A stretch of DNA of 45,993 nt from an uncultured Planctomycetaceae bacterium (GTDB lineage: Bacteria > Planctomycetota > Planctomycetia > Planctomycetales > Planctomycetaceae): the NCBI GenBank assembly GCA_903858815.1, contig CAIOKE010000223.1, positions 1-45,993 of the forward strand, written 5' to 3'. The translations under genes and the position numbers were made by a program. The notes under the pieces are model-generated. The model was given only the letters and a program-made list of their open reading frames with translations, ran no database searches and was not told the origin of the DNA. Positions 26,629 to 34,169 of the stretch are shown piece by piece (the stretch's first letter is position 1; every line of letters begins with the position of its first letter).

Positions 26629-27084
26629 ATGGTTGCCATCCGTCAGTTTCTGTTGATTTACTGGAGTGTCCTTGCATTTCTGGGGCACGCGGGGACTCAC
26701 GCGCTGGCTGACTACTTCGGCATCTGCTGTCATGTGGATGCTGAAACCGCGTTTGTTTCCACCGAATCTGCGGCTGGTATTCAAACAGGTCATGAGGGGT
26801 GTTCGCACTGTCAGCGTCGGCAGGCTGTCTGTGGCAGTCCTGTGGGTGGCGGGTCATCTGATTGTTCTGATCAGGGGGGACCTGCGGGTGGCACCCATGA
26901 CTCTGCGAACTGTCACCTGTGCGACTGGTTCGCCAGATTTACTCCTGCGGACCTTGCACTTCAGCATTGTCTGTCTCCGTTACCGGTGGCCACAGCGGTC
27001 CAGTTTCCGGTATTGCTGACGTGTTCGGCAGAGGTGCCGACAGAGCGAAGTCGTGGTCCGCCGCTGCGGCCGTTTTCCGCCTGA
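26629..27084 (+). CDS. Small Cys-rich exported protein
   Basis: A 151-residue protein of no family I recognise. The N-terminus is hydrophobic (about 5-20) and may be a signal or anchor. The middle holds several cysteine pairs: ICCH, GCSHC, VCG and CHLC, with adjacent His, resembling the metal-handling CxxC layout of DUF2946-type proteins. The tail ends RGPPLRPF, and a RGPP ending is also seen in that group. The start ATG at 26629 has no recognisable Shine-Dalgarno sequence, so the call rests on codon pattern and signal. The open frames in other phases here lack a leader. A role in metal binding or redox is suggested by composition only. Confidence 0.55.
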   Translation: MVAIRQFLLIYWSVLAFLGHAGTHALADYFGICCHVDAETAFVSTESAAGIQTGHEGCSHCQRRQAVCGSPVGGGSSDCSDQGGPAGGTHDSANCHLCDWFARFTPADLALQHCLSPLPVATAVQFPVLLTCSAEVPTERSRGPPLRPFSA

Positions 27085-27252
27085 TTTGTGCTGTTGCTGC
27101 TCGGTGCTCTGCATTTTCCGGCAGTAGTGGCGTGTCTGTAAACTGAGCGGAAGTTCGGCTGCTTTCTGCGCTTTTTTGAAAGCGTATCCTGGCCTGTGCT
27201 GTGAGAGCGCTGTTGGCCGGGGTGCAGCGGTCGGTTGAGGGGACGACTGCGC

Positions 27253-28545
27253 ATGGCGAGTGTACTGCGCTGGCTGGATCGGGTCTTGAATTCTGATTTC
27301 TGCCCACAGTTGAATCGATTTGTGTACTGGATGAAAGAGCCATTCTGGTGTCTGGTGATCGCGCTGATGTTGTCACTGGCGGTTGGTCTCTGGGTGAATC
27401 CTGCTGCGTTTCTGGTTTCCGGTTTACTGGTACTGACTGGTTTGGTGGGTGCTGGCTGGCCGCGGCTGTCGATTGGCGGTCTGGACTGCGAACTGATTTT
27501 TGATCAGTTGCGAGGTCGAGCGGGTGAGCCGCTGCTGGTGAGGCTGCGGATTGTGAATCGTCGTCCGTGGCCGGCGTGGGGCCTATCTCTGATTCGTGGT
27601 TTTCAGGGTGAGTCGTGTTTGTCGTCGGGTGGTTTGGCTGGTGGGGATTCCGTGATATCTCCGGGAGTTTCCCTTGGGCGGATCCCGGGTTGGTCGCAGG
27701 TGGAGTTTTCGTGGCGATTTGTGCCTCGAGTGCATGGTGCTTATCCATTGGAAGCCCCGGAACTGGAGACAGGTTTTCCATTTGGAATGTTTGCGGCTCG
27801 TCAGTCTGTCCGTCGTCACGGGGTGGCAGTTGTCTGGCCGTCGGCCGGTCATTTGCCGGGTGTGCCTGGGGCCGTAAGTGTGCACGTGCATGACGACAGT
27901 GTCACATCGCTGCGACCGGGTGATGCCGGGGATCTGCTTGGTACTCGCCCATTTCGGCGGGGTGATTCGCTGCGTCGTGTGCACTGGATTCAGACGGCAA
28001 GGCAGCAGCAGTTGATAGCGACAGAGCGTCAGACGCAGACTCGATCGCGGGTGGTGCTGCACCTCGATACTGCAGTAGCCAGTCATGCGGTGGCCGGTGG
28101 CGGGCGGAACGGTGTGGGGCGAAGTGCAACGTTGCTGTTGTCGACTCTGGTGGCAGGTCGGATTTGCGAGTCGCTGCATCGTCAGGGGTGTGATCTGGAG
28201 TTGCGAGCGGGTCGGCTTGTGTTACCGGCTGGAGGTGGTGTGGTGGGGTTTTGCCGTCAGATGGACGCGATTTCGGGTGCCACGGTGGAGTGTATTGGTG
28301 GTGAGTTGTCTGAGGGAATTGTGGGGGGGGCGAGGGCGGGTGAGCTGGCGCTTCTGGTAACGACGGCTCGAGCGATCATGGCGCAGCCGCAGCTGCTGCG
28401 GAAGTTTCGTGTGATTTGTGTAAGTGTTGAAGAGGGAGAGTTGTCTGCGGATGTGGCTGCGGGTGTGTGGATCAGTGTGGCAGGCTGGCGGGGTGTGGAG
28501 TTTGAGTTGAGTGAGCGCTGGCGGGAGGTGTGTCATGAGCGCTGA
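27253..28545 (+). CDS. DUF58 family protein
   Basis: A 430-residue protein with two N-terminal hydrophobic helices (about 31-48 and 50-70). It then has a beta-rich region, and the DUF58 signature RPFRRGDSLRRVHWIQTAR with QLIATERQ (232-260). The C-terminal part has the von-Willebrand-like pattern typical of this family. DUF58 proteins are nearly always encoded beside MoxR ATPases and TgpA-like transglutaminases, as here; a role in envelope maturation or metal insertion is proposed. The start at 27253, with GAGGGGA eight bases before it, was preferred to the TTG at 27235. Its 3' end overlaps the next gene by 11 bases. Confidence 0.88.
   Translation: MASVLRWLDRVLNSDFCPQLNRFVYWMKEPFWCLVIALMLSLAVGLWVNPAAFLVSGLLVLTGLVGAGWPRLSIGGLDCELIFDQLRGRAGEPLLVRLRIVNRRPWPAWGLSLIRGFQGESCLSSGGLAGGDSVISPGVSLGRIPGWSQVEFSWRFVPRVHGAYPLEAPELETGFPFGMFAARQSVRRHGVAVVWPSAGHLPGVPGAVSVHVHDDSVTSLRPGDAGDLLGTRPFRRGDSLRRVHWIQTARQQQLIATERQTQTRSRVVLHLDTAVASHAVAGGGRNGVGRSATLLLSTLVAGRICESLHRQGCDLELRAGRLVLPAGGGVVGFCRQMDAISGATVECIGGELSEGIVGGARAGELALLVTTARAIMAQPQLLRKFRVICVSVEEGELSADVAAGVWISVAGWRGVEFELSERWREVCHER
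28524..28530 (+). promoter_or_regulatory. Ribosome binding site of the transglutaminase-like gene
   Basis: GGAGGTG lies four bases before the ATG at 28535, inside the end of the DUF58 gene. It is a near-ideal Shine-Dalgarno sequence and fixes the start over the upstream TTG/GTG codons in the same frame. Confidence 0.8.
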
Positions 28546-30997
28546 AGGGGCTGTACAGGTACAGCTGCGTCGTCTGGACAGGAGCCGTCGGAAAATGGCA
28601 GACGACGGACTTGCGCGAGCCGTTGCTTCGCGGGTCGGCATATTTCTGGATCGTTCCGAAAGTGTGCTCAGAGCGCTGTCTGTACTGCTGGCCATTCTGG
28701 CGATGGCTGCTTTTCTGCTGACGGACGCAGATGGTGGTCGGGGTGAGCTCGGGTTATGGCTGCAGATCATACTGGAGGCTATTCTGGCTTTTGGTTTATC
28801 GCGTGTGTTGCGATTGATTCCGGCATCTGTGGATCGCGGCACACTGCTGGTTGCTTTGGCATTTGTGGTGCTGATGTTCAGTCTGTTGTGGGAACCTGTG
28901 CAGCGAGTTTTGCTGGGGAGTGGTCGTCCGTTTGAGATGATGATGATGCACAGTCAGAAGAATCTGATGCTGGTGCTGGCAGCTGCAGGTCAGCGGGGAG
29001 GGTTACGACTGAGTGTGTTTATTGGTGCTGTGCTTTGCATTTTTTCTTCAGCCATCACTCGTGATCCTCGTGTCTGGCTGGTGACGGCTGTGTTTGCGGT
29101 TACGGCGCTGAGCTGGCTGGTGGCGGCTTACTGGTCCGGTCTGCGGCCGCGCATGCTGCAGGAGTCTGGCAGTCAGATACCGCTGCGATGGGCGATTGCG
29201 GGTCCTTTGTGTGGATTGTTGCTGCTGTTGGCTGGTGCCGGCGGTGGACCTCAGGTGATCAGTTCCATGCGTGGTTTTCTGCCGGGTTCGGGTGGTGACG
29301 GTGGTTATGATGAGTTTGCGCGAGGCGGGGTGAACGATGGTGATGCGCTGGTGGCGGGGCAGGACGACATTCGCAGTTTCGGGGCAATCGAGGATGCTCC
29401 TTTTGCGGAGTCTGATCGTTCGTCTCTGTATGACGTTATCAATGAGGCTTTTGACGAGCCGGTACGGCGGAACAAAGAGCATCAGCAGGCGGTGTCGCTG
29501 CCTCCGGAACTGATGGCGGCGCTGCAGCAGCGTTTGAGTTCGGTGCAGGAGGCTGGGCGAGAGTTTTCGACACATCGCCGACATTCTGCGGCTCGGAAGA
29601 GTCGTGCAGCCTCCATTTCGTCTGCCACATTACTGGCCGTCTCGGGGCGTGTACCGCTGCACCTGCGGATGGAACTGTATGATCTGTTTGACGGTCGTGC
29701 CTGGCACCCTCTGCCGCCCCCGGCAGACCCACTGCAGTTTTCAGCGTGTGTGCATGCGGGAAAGCCGTGGATTCGAATTCCATCCAGCTGGCGTGGACTG
29801 AGCTGGGAGTCGTGGTCTGATTATCACGTGGTGACGCCGCTGGCTTTGAAATCCCCGGTCATTCCGGCACCCCTCGATACTCGAGCGCTGCACATTGATC
29901 GTGTGGATCGGGCTGATCTGTTTGGCTGGCATCAGGAGGGGATTGTGCGGATGTCGCGAGCCAGTCTTGAGGCTCAGGCGGCAATTCATCTGCGTTCTGA
30001 GGTCATGGATCAGGTGAGTCTGCGTCGCAACGGGGATCTGGTTTTCGAGACGACACGAAATTCTGAGTCGCGTCTGTTGCCGGTGGGGGAGTCCATGGAC
30101 CGGATCGCCGAGCTGGCGAACAGCTGGACTGTCGGATTGCCTCGAGGGATGGTTCAGATCGATGAAATCTGTCGTCGACTTCGTGAGGGGTATGTGCTGG
30201 ATCGGGAGTGGGTCTCTGGTGAGGACGTGTTGATTCCTGTGGAGGATTTCCTGTTTGGCAGTCGTCGTGGTCCTGAGTATCAGTTTGCTACAGCGGCGGT
30301 GGTGATGCTGCGAAGTCTGGGATACACGGCGCGTCTGGTATCAGGATTCTATGCTGATCCTGAGAACTATGATCCACGGAAACGCAGAACACTGGTGCGT
30401 GCAGAGAATTCGCATTTCTGGTGCGAGGTCTTTGTGGGTGGGGGGACATGGGCAACTCTGGAGCCGTCACCGGGGTATGAAATCCTTGAACCGCCGCCGA
30501 CGTTTGGCGAACGATTGTGGAGCTGGCTGCTGTGGGGCGGGCGGTGGATGCTGCAGCACTGGCTGTTCAGTTGCTGCTGTGTGGCGTTGGTATCAGCCGT
30601 CTGGCTGCAGCGGCGATTTCTGTGGAGTGTGCTGCAGTTGCTGAACTGGCTGGTTTTTCCTGGCAGGACGGAGCGGGAACGGATCCTGCGAGGTGTTCGG
30701 CTGATTGATCAGCGGTGGGCACTAGCGGGCCTGCCACGTCCGCAGCATCTGACAGCGATGCGCTGGTCCGGCCAGTTTCAGGAGTTGTCCGGTCCGGCAC
30801 TGCGAAGGCTATTGCGACTGGCAGAACTGGCGCTGCATGGTGGAATGGATCCTTCGGTGGCAGCTTCACGTGTGGGTGAGACTGGCAAGCTGATCCGGCA
30901 GGCGATTGCGGAGGTGAAATTTTCTGTCCTGCGACGACTGGCAGAACGGTATCACCGTGAGCGGTCGTCGCAGGCTGGTACTCAAGGTGCCGTCTGA
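28535..30997 (+). CDS. TgpA-like transglutaminase-fold membrane protein lacking catalytic Cys
   Basis: An 820-residue protein with about six or seven N-terminal helices (46-236), a periplasmic linker, a transglutaminase-like domain (about 550-660) and a C-terminal helix (about 672-692) followed by a soluble tail. This matches the TgpA architecture. The core reads RRGPEYQFATAAVVMLRSLGYTARLVSGFY. The usual CxxFA is replaced by EYQFA, so Glu581 sits at the catalytic Cys position. His627 (HFWCEVF) is kept, and the usual Asp is Glu643 (LEPSPG). The classical cysteine mechanism cannot operate, so it may bind rather than cleave or cross-link. It starts 11 bases inside the DUF58 gene, with a strong Shine-Dalgarno. 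The MoxR gene follows 60 bases after its stop. Confidence 0.87.
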   Translation: MSAEGAVQVQLRRLDRSRRKMADDGLARAVASRVGIFLDRSESVLRALSVLLAILAMAAFLLTDADGGRGELGLWLQIILEAILAFGLSRVLRLIPASVDRGTLLVALAFVVLMFSLLWEPVQRVLLGSGRPFEMMMMHSQKNLMLVLAAAGQRGGLRLSVFIGAVLCIFSSAITRDPRVWLVTAVFAVTALSWLVAAYWSGLRPRMLQESGSQIPLRWAIAGPLCGLLLLLAGAGGGPQVISSMRGFLPGSGGDGGYDEFARGGVNDGDALVAGQDDIRSFGAIEDAPFAESDRSSLYDVINEAFDEPVRRNKEHQQAVSLPPELMAALQQRLSSVQEAGREFSTHRRHSAARKSRAASISSATLLAVSGRVPLHLRMELYDLFDGRAWHPLPPPADPLQFSACVHAGKPWIRIPSSWRGLSWESWSDYHVVTPLALKSPVIPAPLDTRALHIDRVDRADLFGWHQEGIVRMSRASLEAQAAIHLRSEVMDQVSLRRNGDLVFETTRNSESRLLPVGESMDRIAELANSWTVGLPRGMVQIDEICRRLREGYVLDREWVSGEDVLIPVEDFLFGSRRGPEYQFATAAVVMLRSLGYTARLVSGFYADPENYDPRKRRTLVRAENSHFWCEVFVGGGTWATLEPSPGYEILEPPPTFGERLWSWLLWGGRWMLQHWLFSCCCVALVSAVWLQRRFLWSVLQLLNWLVFPGRTERERILRGVRLIDQRWALAGLPRPQHLTAMRWSGQFQELSGPALRRLLRLAELALHGGMDPSVAASRVGETGKLIRQAIAEVKFSVLRRLAERYHRERSSQAGTQGAV

Positions 30998-31057
30998 AGG
31001 CAGAATGCTGATGACAGTTCTGGGTGTGAGGTATTTCAGTGGAGGAGTGTTTGAGCG

Positions 31058-32008
31058 ATGGTCGTGAGTGATTTCAGGGAAAGTCTGTGCAGTCCGGAAG
31101 TTTTTGATCCGCTGCGGCGTCGATTGAATGCGGCGCTGCGCGGCAAAGCCGATGTGATTGAGCTTGTGCTGCAGTGTCTGGCCGGCAATGGTCATCTGCT
31201 GCTTGAGGATCTTCCGGGGCTTGGTAAGACGACGCTGGCTCGATCGCTGGCAACCGGTCTGGGCGGACGTTTTTCGAGGTGCCAGTGCACTCCGGATCTG
31301 CTTCCCAGCGATATTACCGGTTTCAGTCTGTACAACCAGAAAAGCCATGAATTTGAATTTCGTGAGGGTCCCGTTTTTGCAGACATTCTGCTGGCGGATG
31401 AGCTGAATCGTGCCACTCCCAGAACTCAGAGTGCGCTGCTGGAGGCAATGGCGGAGCGGCAGGTCACTGTGGACGGTCGTCGCTATTCTTTGAGTCCTCA
31501 ATTCATGGTGATCGCCACTCAGAATCCAGTGGATCAGCATGGAACGTATCCGCTTCCGGAGGCGCAACTTGATCGATTCTCAATGAAGCTGAGTATTGGT
31601 TATCCCTCGTCAGTGGATGAATCGCAGATGCTGCTTGCTGCGACGGCGGAAAGCTCCCTGCATGAAAATGAGGGGGCGGTGCTGTCGGCCGGGCAACTGG
31701 CGACGGTGCAGAAAACTGTGGCTCGAATTACGGCTGGAGATGCAGTGCGGGATTATCTTGTGCGGCTGGCCGGTCGTACTCGTGGACACGCATCCGTCAG
31801 TTCTGGTCTGAGTCCTCGAGGTCTGCTGATCTGGCAGCGGATGTCCCAGTCACGTGCGTGGTTGAGTGGTCGTGACTATGTGACACCGGATGATGTGCAG
31901 GATACGGCGTTTCCGGTGCTGAGTGTCAGGCTGGGGCTGGAAACATCACGAGCGCGAGTGGTGGTCGAGGAGCTGATTGAAAGCACGTCACTGCCGGAGT
32001 ATCGATGA
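31058..32008 (+). CDS. MoxR-family AAA+ ATPase
   Basis: A 316-residue MoxR-type AAA+ ATPase. Walker A is DLPGLGKTT (51-59) and Walker B is ILLADE (110-115, Asp114-Glu115). The sensor region ATQNPVDQHGTYPLPEAQLDRF is the family fingerprint. Such ATPases work as chaperones or disassembly motors for the DUF58 and transglutaminase-like partners. It has a GGAG-type ribosome binding site before 31058. In the common arrangement MoxR is first; here it is third, after DUF58 and the transglutaminase-like gene. Its stop overlaps the following lipoprotein gene by four bases. Confidence 0.94.
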   Translation: MVVSDFRESLCSPEVFDPLRRRLNAALRGKADVIELVLQCLAGNGHLLLEDLPGLGKTTLARSLATGLGGRFSRCQCTPDLLPSDITGFSLYNQKSHEFEFREGPVFADILLADELNRATPRTQSALLEAMAERQVTVDGRRYSLSPQFMVIATQNPVDQHGTYPLPEAQLDRFSMKLSIGYPSSVDESQMLLAATAESSLHENEGAVLSAGQLATVQKTVARITAGDAVRDYLVRLAGRTRGHASVSSGLSPRGLLIWQRMSQSRAWLSGRDYVTPDDVQDTAFPVLSVRLGLETSRARVVVEELIESTSLPEYR

Positions 32009-32499
32009 TGAAGTCAGAGCAGACAGCAGGGGAATACGACAGGGGGAGACTGTGTCTGGTGTCGCTGATGGCGATGCTGTTATGCGGTGCCGTTATCGGG
32101 TGTGCTGGAGGTTCACCGGGTGAAGAGTCTGAGGGGCATGAATTTCCGGCGCATCGTCCGACCAGCTACGAGCAGCTTGTTGCAGAACTGGAGCGAAGAT
32201 GTGGCGAGGCTGCTGCTGAAGCGGGCAGCACAGCGGAGGTCTCAGAGCTGCAGGATCTGATCGGCTGGATCGTGGAGTTTGCGGCGGACAGCGAGCTGCG
32301 GAAAGCAGATTTTGAAAAAGCGGCATCACTGGGGCGGCGTCTGCAGCAGTTGTCTCAGGCTGGAGGTCTGGCGGGAGAGCAGCGGGGGCAGGTGCTGGAG
32401 GTACTGCGTGATTTACGCGAGCTGGTTCCACGATCGCGTGATCTGAATGCTCAGCAGGCGGCAGAGGTCATTTCGGCGGGCGGGCAGGGGGGGCGGTGA
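32005..32499 (+). CDS. Small lipoprotein, coupled to MoxR
   Basis: A 164-residue protein with a signal peptide and a lipobox AVIGC (Cys33). The mature part is rich in Ala, Glu, Gln and Leu and predicted helical, with no recognised domain. It starts at ATG 32005, overlapping the MoxR stop (ATGATGA), with a second ATG at 32008. The downstream permease starts at its last base. The contiguous coupling suggests it works with MoxR, DUF58 and the permease at the inner or outer membrane surface; the function is unknown. Confidence 0.65.
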   Translation: MMKSEQTAGEYDRGRLCLVSLMAMLLCGAVIGCAGGSPGEESEGHEFPAHRPTSYEQLVAELERRCGEAAAEAGSTAEVSELQDLIGWIVEFAADSELRKADFEKAASLGRRLQQLSQAGGLAGEQRGQVLEVLRDLRELVPRSRDLNAQQAAEVISAGGQGGR

Positions 32500-34049
32500 T
32501 GGCTGCGATGATGTTTGCCGGATTTTTTTATCGGGCGTTTGTCAGTCTGACTGAGGCTTCGACATTTGTTCTGGCCGGTCTGATCACGACGGCAGTGCTG
32601 CGGACATTCTTCGGTACGGCCGGGACTCGCAGGCTGTTCGGCGAGGGGACTGGTACGGCGCTGCTTCGAGCGTGGCTGCTGGGAATGCTGCTGCCGGTCT
32701 GTTCCCTCGGTGTGATTCCGGTGATTCGGGAGTTGCGTCGTTCGCGCATCCGCGGTGGTACAGTGCTGGCCTTTGCCATGTCTGGTCCGTTGTTCAACCC
32801 ACTGTCACTGCTGTATGGTCTGACGCTGTCTGAGCCGATTGCGATTCTGACATTTGCATTCTGTTCCTTGATGATTGTGACGATTGCCGGAGTCATTTAT
32901 GACCGTTTGTATCCGGAGGAGTCAGGTCTTCCGCCGGCTGATCCGGTCGTTCCTTTTGGTCTGCAGCGGATGGCGGCATTGTTTTCAGTGACAGTGCGGG
33001 AGGCCAGTGGGGCATCTGCAGGCTGGTTGCTGCTGGGATTGTCCGGTGTCGGGTTGCTTGGGGCGTTTCTGCCGCAGAACAGTCTGCAGCATTCGTTTAA
33101 TGTGGACAGTCCGGGGGCTCCGTTGCTGATGGTACTGTTGTCGATTCCTGTTTATGCGACTCCGATGCTGGCGATGTCGCAGCTGGGGATGATGTTTCAG
33201 CATGCGAATTCAGTTGGGGCGGCATTTATTCTGCTGATTCTGGGGGCTGGTACCAATCCCGGTGTGCTTGGCTGGTCGATTGCAGAATTGGGGTGGAAGC
33301 GAGCTATCAGCTGGTTGTTGCTGGTACTGGGCATTCTGCTGCCGCTTGCCTATGGGGTTGAGGGGCCGTTATTTCCGCGGGATGTGGAGCCAGCGGGGCA
33401 CACCCACGCTTTTGACATTTACTGTCGGCCGTTTTCGGGGCATGAGGCTGTACCGTTGCAGGCTGTTCGGGATCGACTGCAGCGGGATGTTGCAGCATGG
33501 CAGTATCGCCCCCTGGGTTTACTGGGCGGGCTGTTCCTGGTGGGGTGTCTGCTGCGGCTGTTTGACCGCACAGGAAGGCTGGACGCCTGGATTCGGCAAC
33601 CGGTGAGTCAGCGGCCGGCGGGGCGGATCGACGTGGTGGTACCTCCGGCGGTCCTTGGTGGGCTGGCACTGCTGGGCCTTGTGCTGTTGAGTGTCGCGGG
33701 GTGTTACGCGGCCTATCCATCGCCTGCGGACAGCCTGGAGGCGATGACGGATGCTCGGATCAGCACTTTGAGTGCGGCCTTGAGTCTGGATCACGAAGAG
33801 ACGAAGTACTGGGCAGAGCGCTATGACGACTGGACGAGGCGAATGGAAGTTGGTGCGTGGCTGCGGCGTGGCACATTGAGCGATTATCATCGCTGGAAAA
33901 CGCGACTTGTGAGGGAAAAGCTGGAGTTGCTGGAGCATGAGGTGGAGGAGGGAGATCGGGAAGTGGTTCTGAAGCTGGTTTCTGAGATTACTCGCAGCCA
34001 TCGTCGCATGGCAGAGGCGTATCGGACGGAACTGCCTGCGGTCTGGTAA
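32499..34049 (+). CDS. Permease of the YraQ/SO_0444 (DUF318) type
   Basis: A 516-residue membrane protein of COG0701 type with about ten helices. The signature LLPVCSLGVIPV (about 60-71) corresponds to the CSxGxxP motif of ArsP/SO_0444-like permeases, which move metal or arsenic species. The second Cys seen in CSC of many relatives is Leu here. MSGPLFNP follows at about 97. A loop at about 303-345 (GHTHAFDIYCRPF) is soluble and separates the permease core from a final helix. The C-terminal 110 residues are charged and helical. The ATG at 32499 shares its first base with the lipoprotein stop. Translation is thus coupled through the DUF58/MoxR operon. Confidence 0.78.
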   Translation: MAAMMFAGFFYRAFVSLTEASTFVLAGLITTAVLRTFFGTAGTRRLFGEGTGTALLRAWLLGMLLPVCSLGVIPVIRELRRSRIRGGTVLAFAMSGPLFNPLSLLYGLTLSEPIAILTFAFCSLMIVTIAGVIYDRLYPEESGLPPADPVVPFGLQRMAALFSVTVREASGASAGWLLLGLSGVGLLGAFLPQNSLQHSFNVDSPGAPLLMVLLSIPVYATPMLAMSQLGMMFQHANSVGAAFILLILGAGTNPGVLGWSIAELGWKRAISWLLLVLGILLPLAYGVEGPLFPRDVEPAGHTHAFDIYCRPFSGHEAVPLQAVRDRLQRDVAAWQYRPLGLLGGLFLVGCLLRLFDRTGRLDAWIRQPVSQRPAGRIDVVVPPAVLGGLALLGLVLLSVAGCYAAYPSPADSLEAMTDARISTLSAALSLDHEETKYWAERYDDWTRRMEVGAWLRRGTLSDYHRWKTRLVREKLELLEHEVEEGDREVVLKLVSEITRSHRRMAEAYRTELPAVW

Positions 34050-34169
34050 TTCGCGGTATGTCCCATGTGGTGAGCAGGTTCTGATTGCCCGGAATCGGCT
34101 GAGGTGGTAGTCTGTAGATCTCACCGGTCCAGATTTCGATACCTGCCTGCCTGCCGCGGAATCCTGCTG

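Noticed and set aside
26939-27781. 280-codon minus-strand frame across the Cys-rich and DUF58 genes
   Set aside because: It overlaps two better-supported genes and has no motif.
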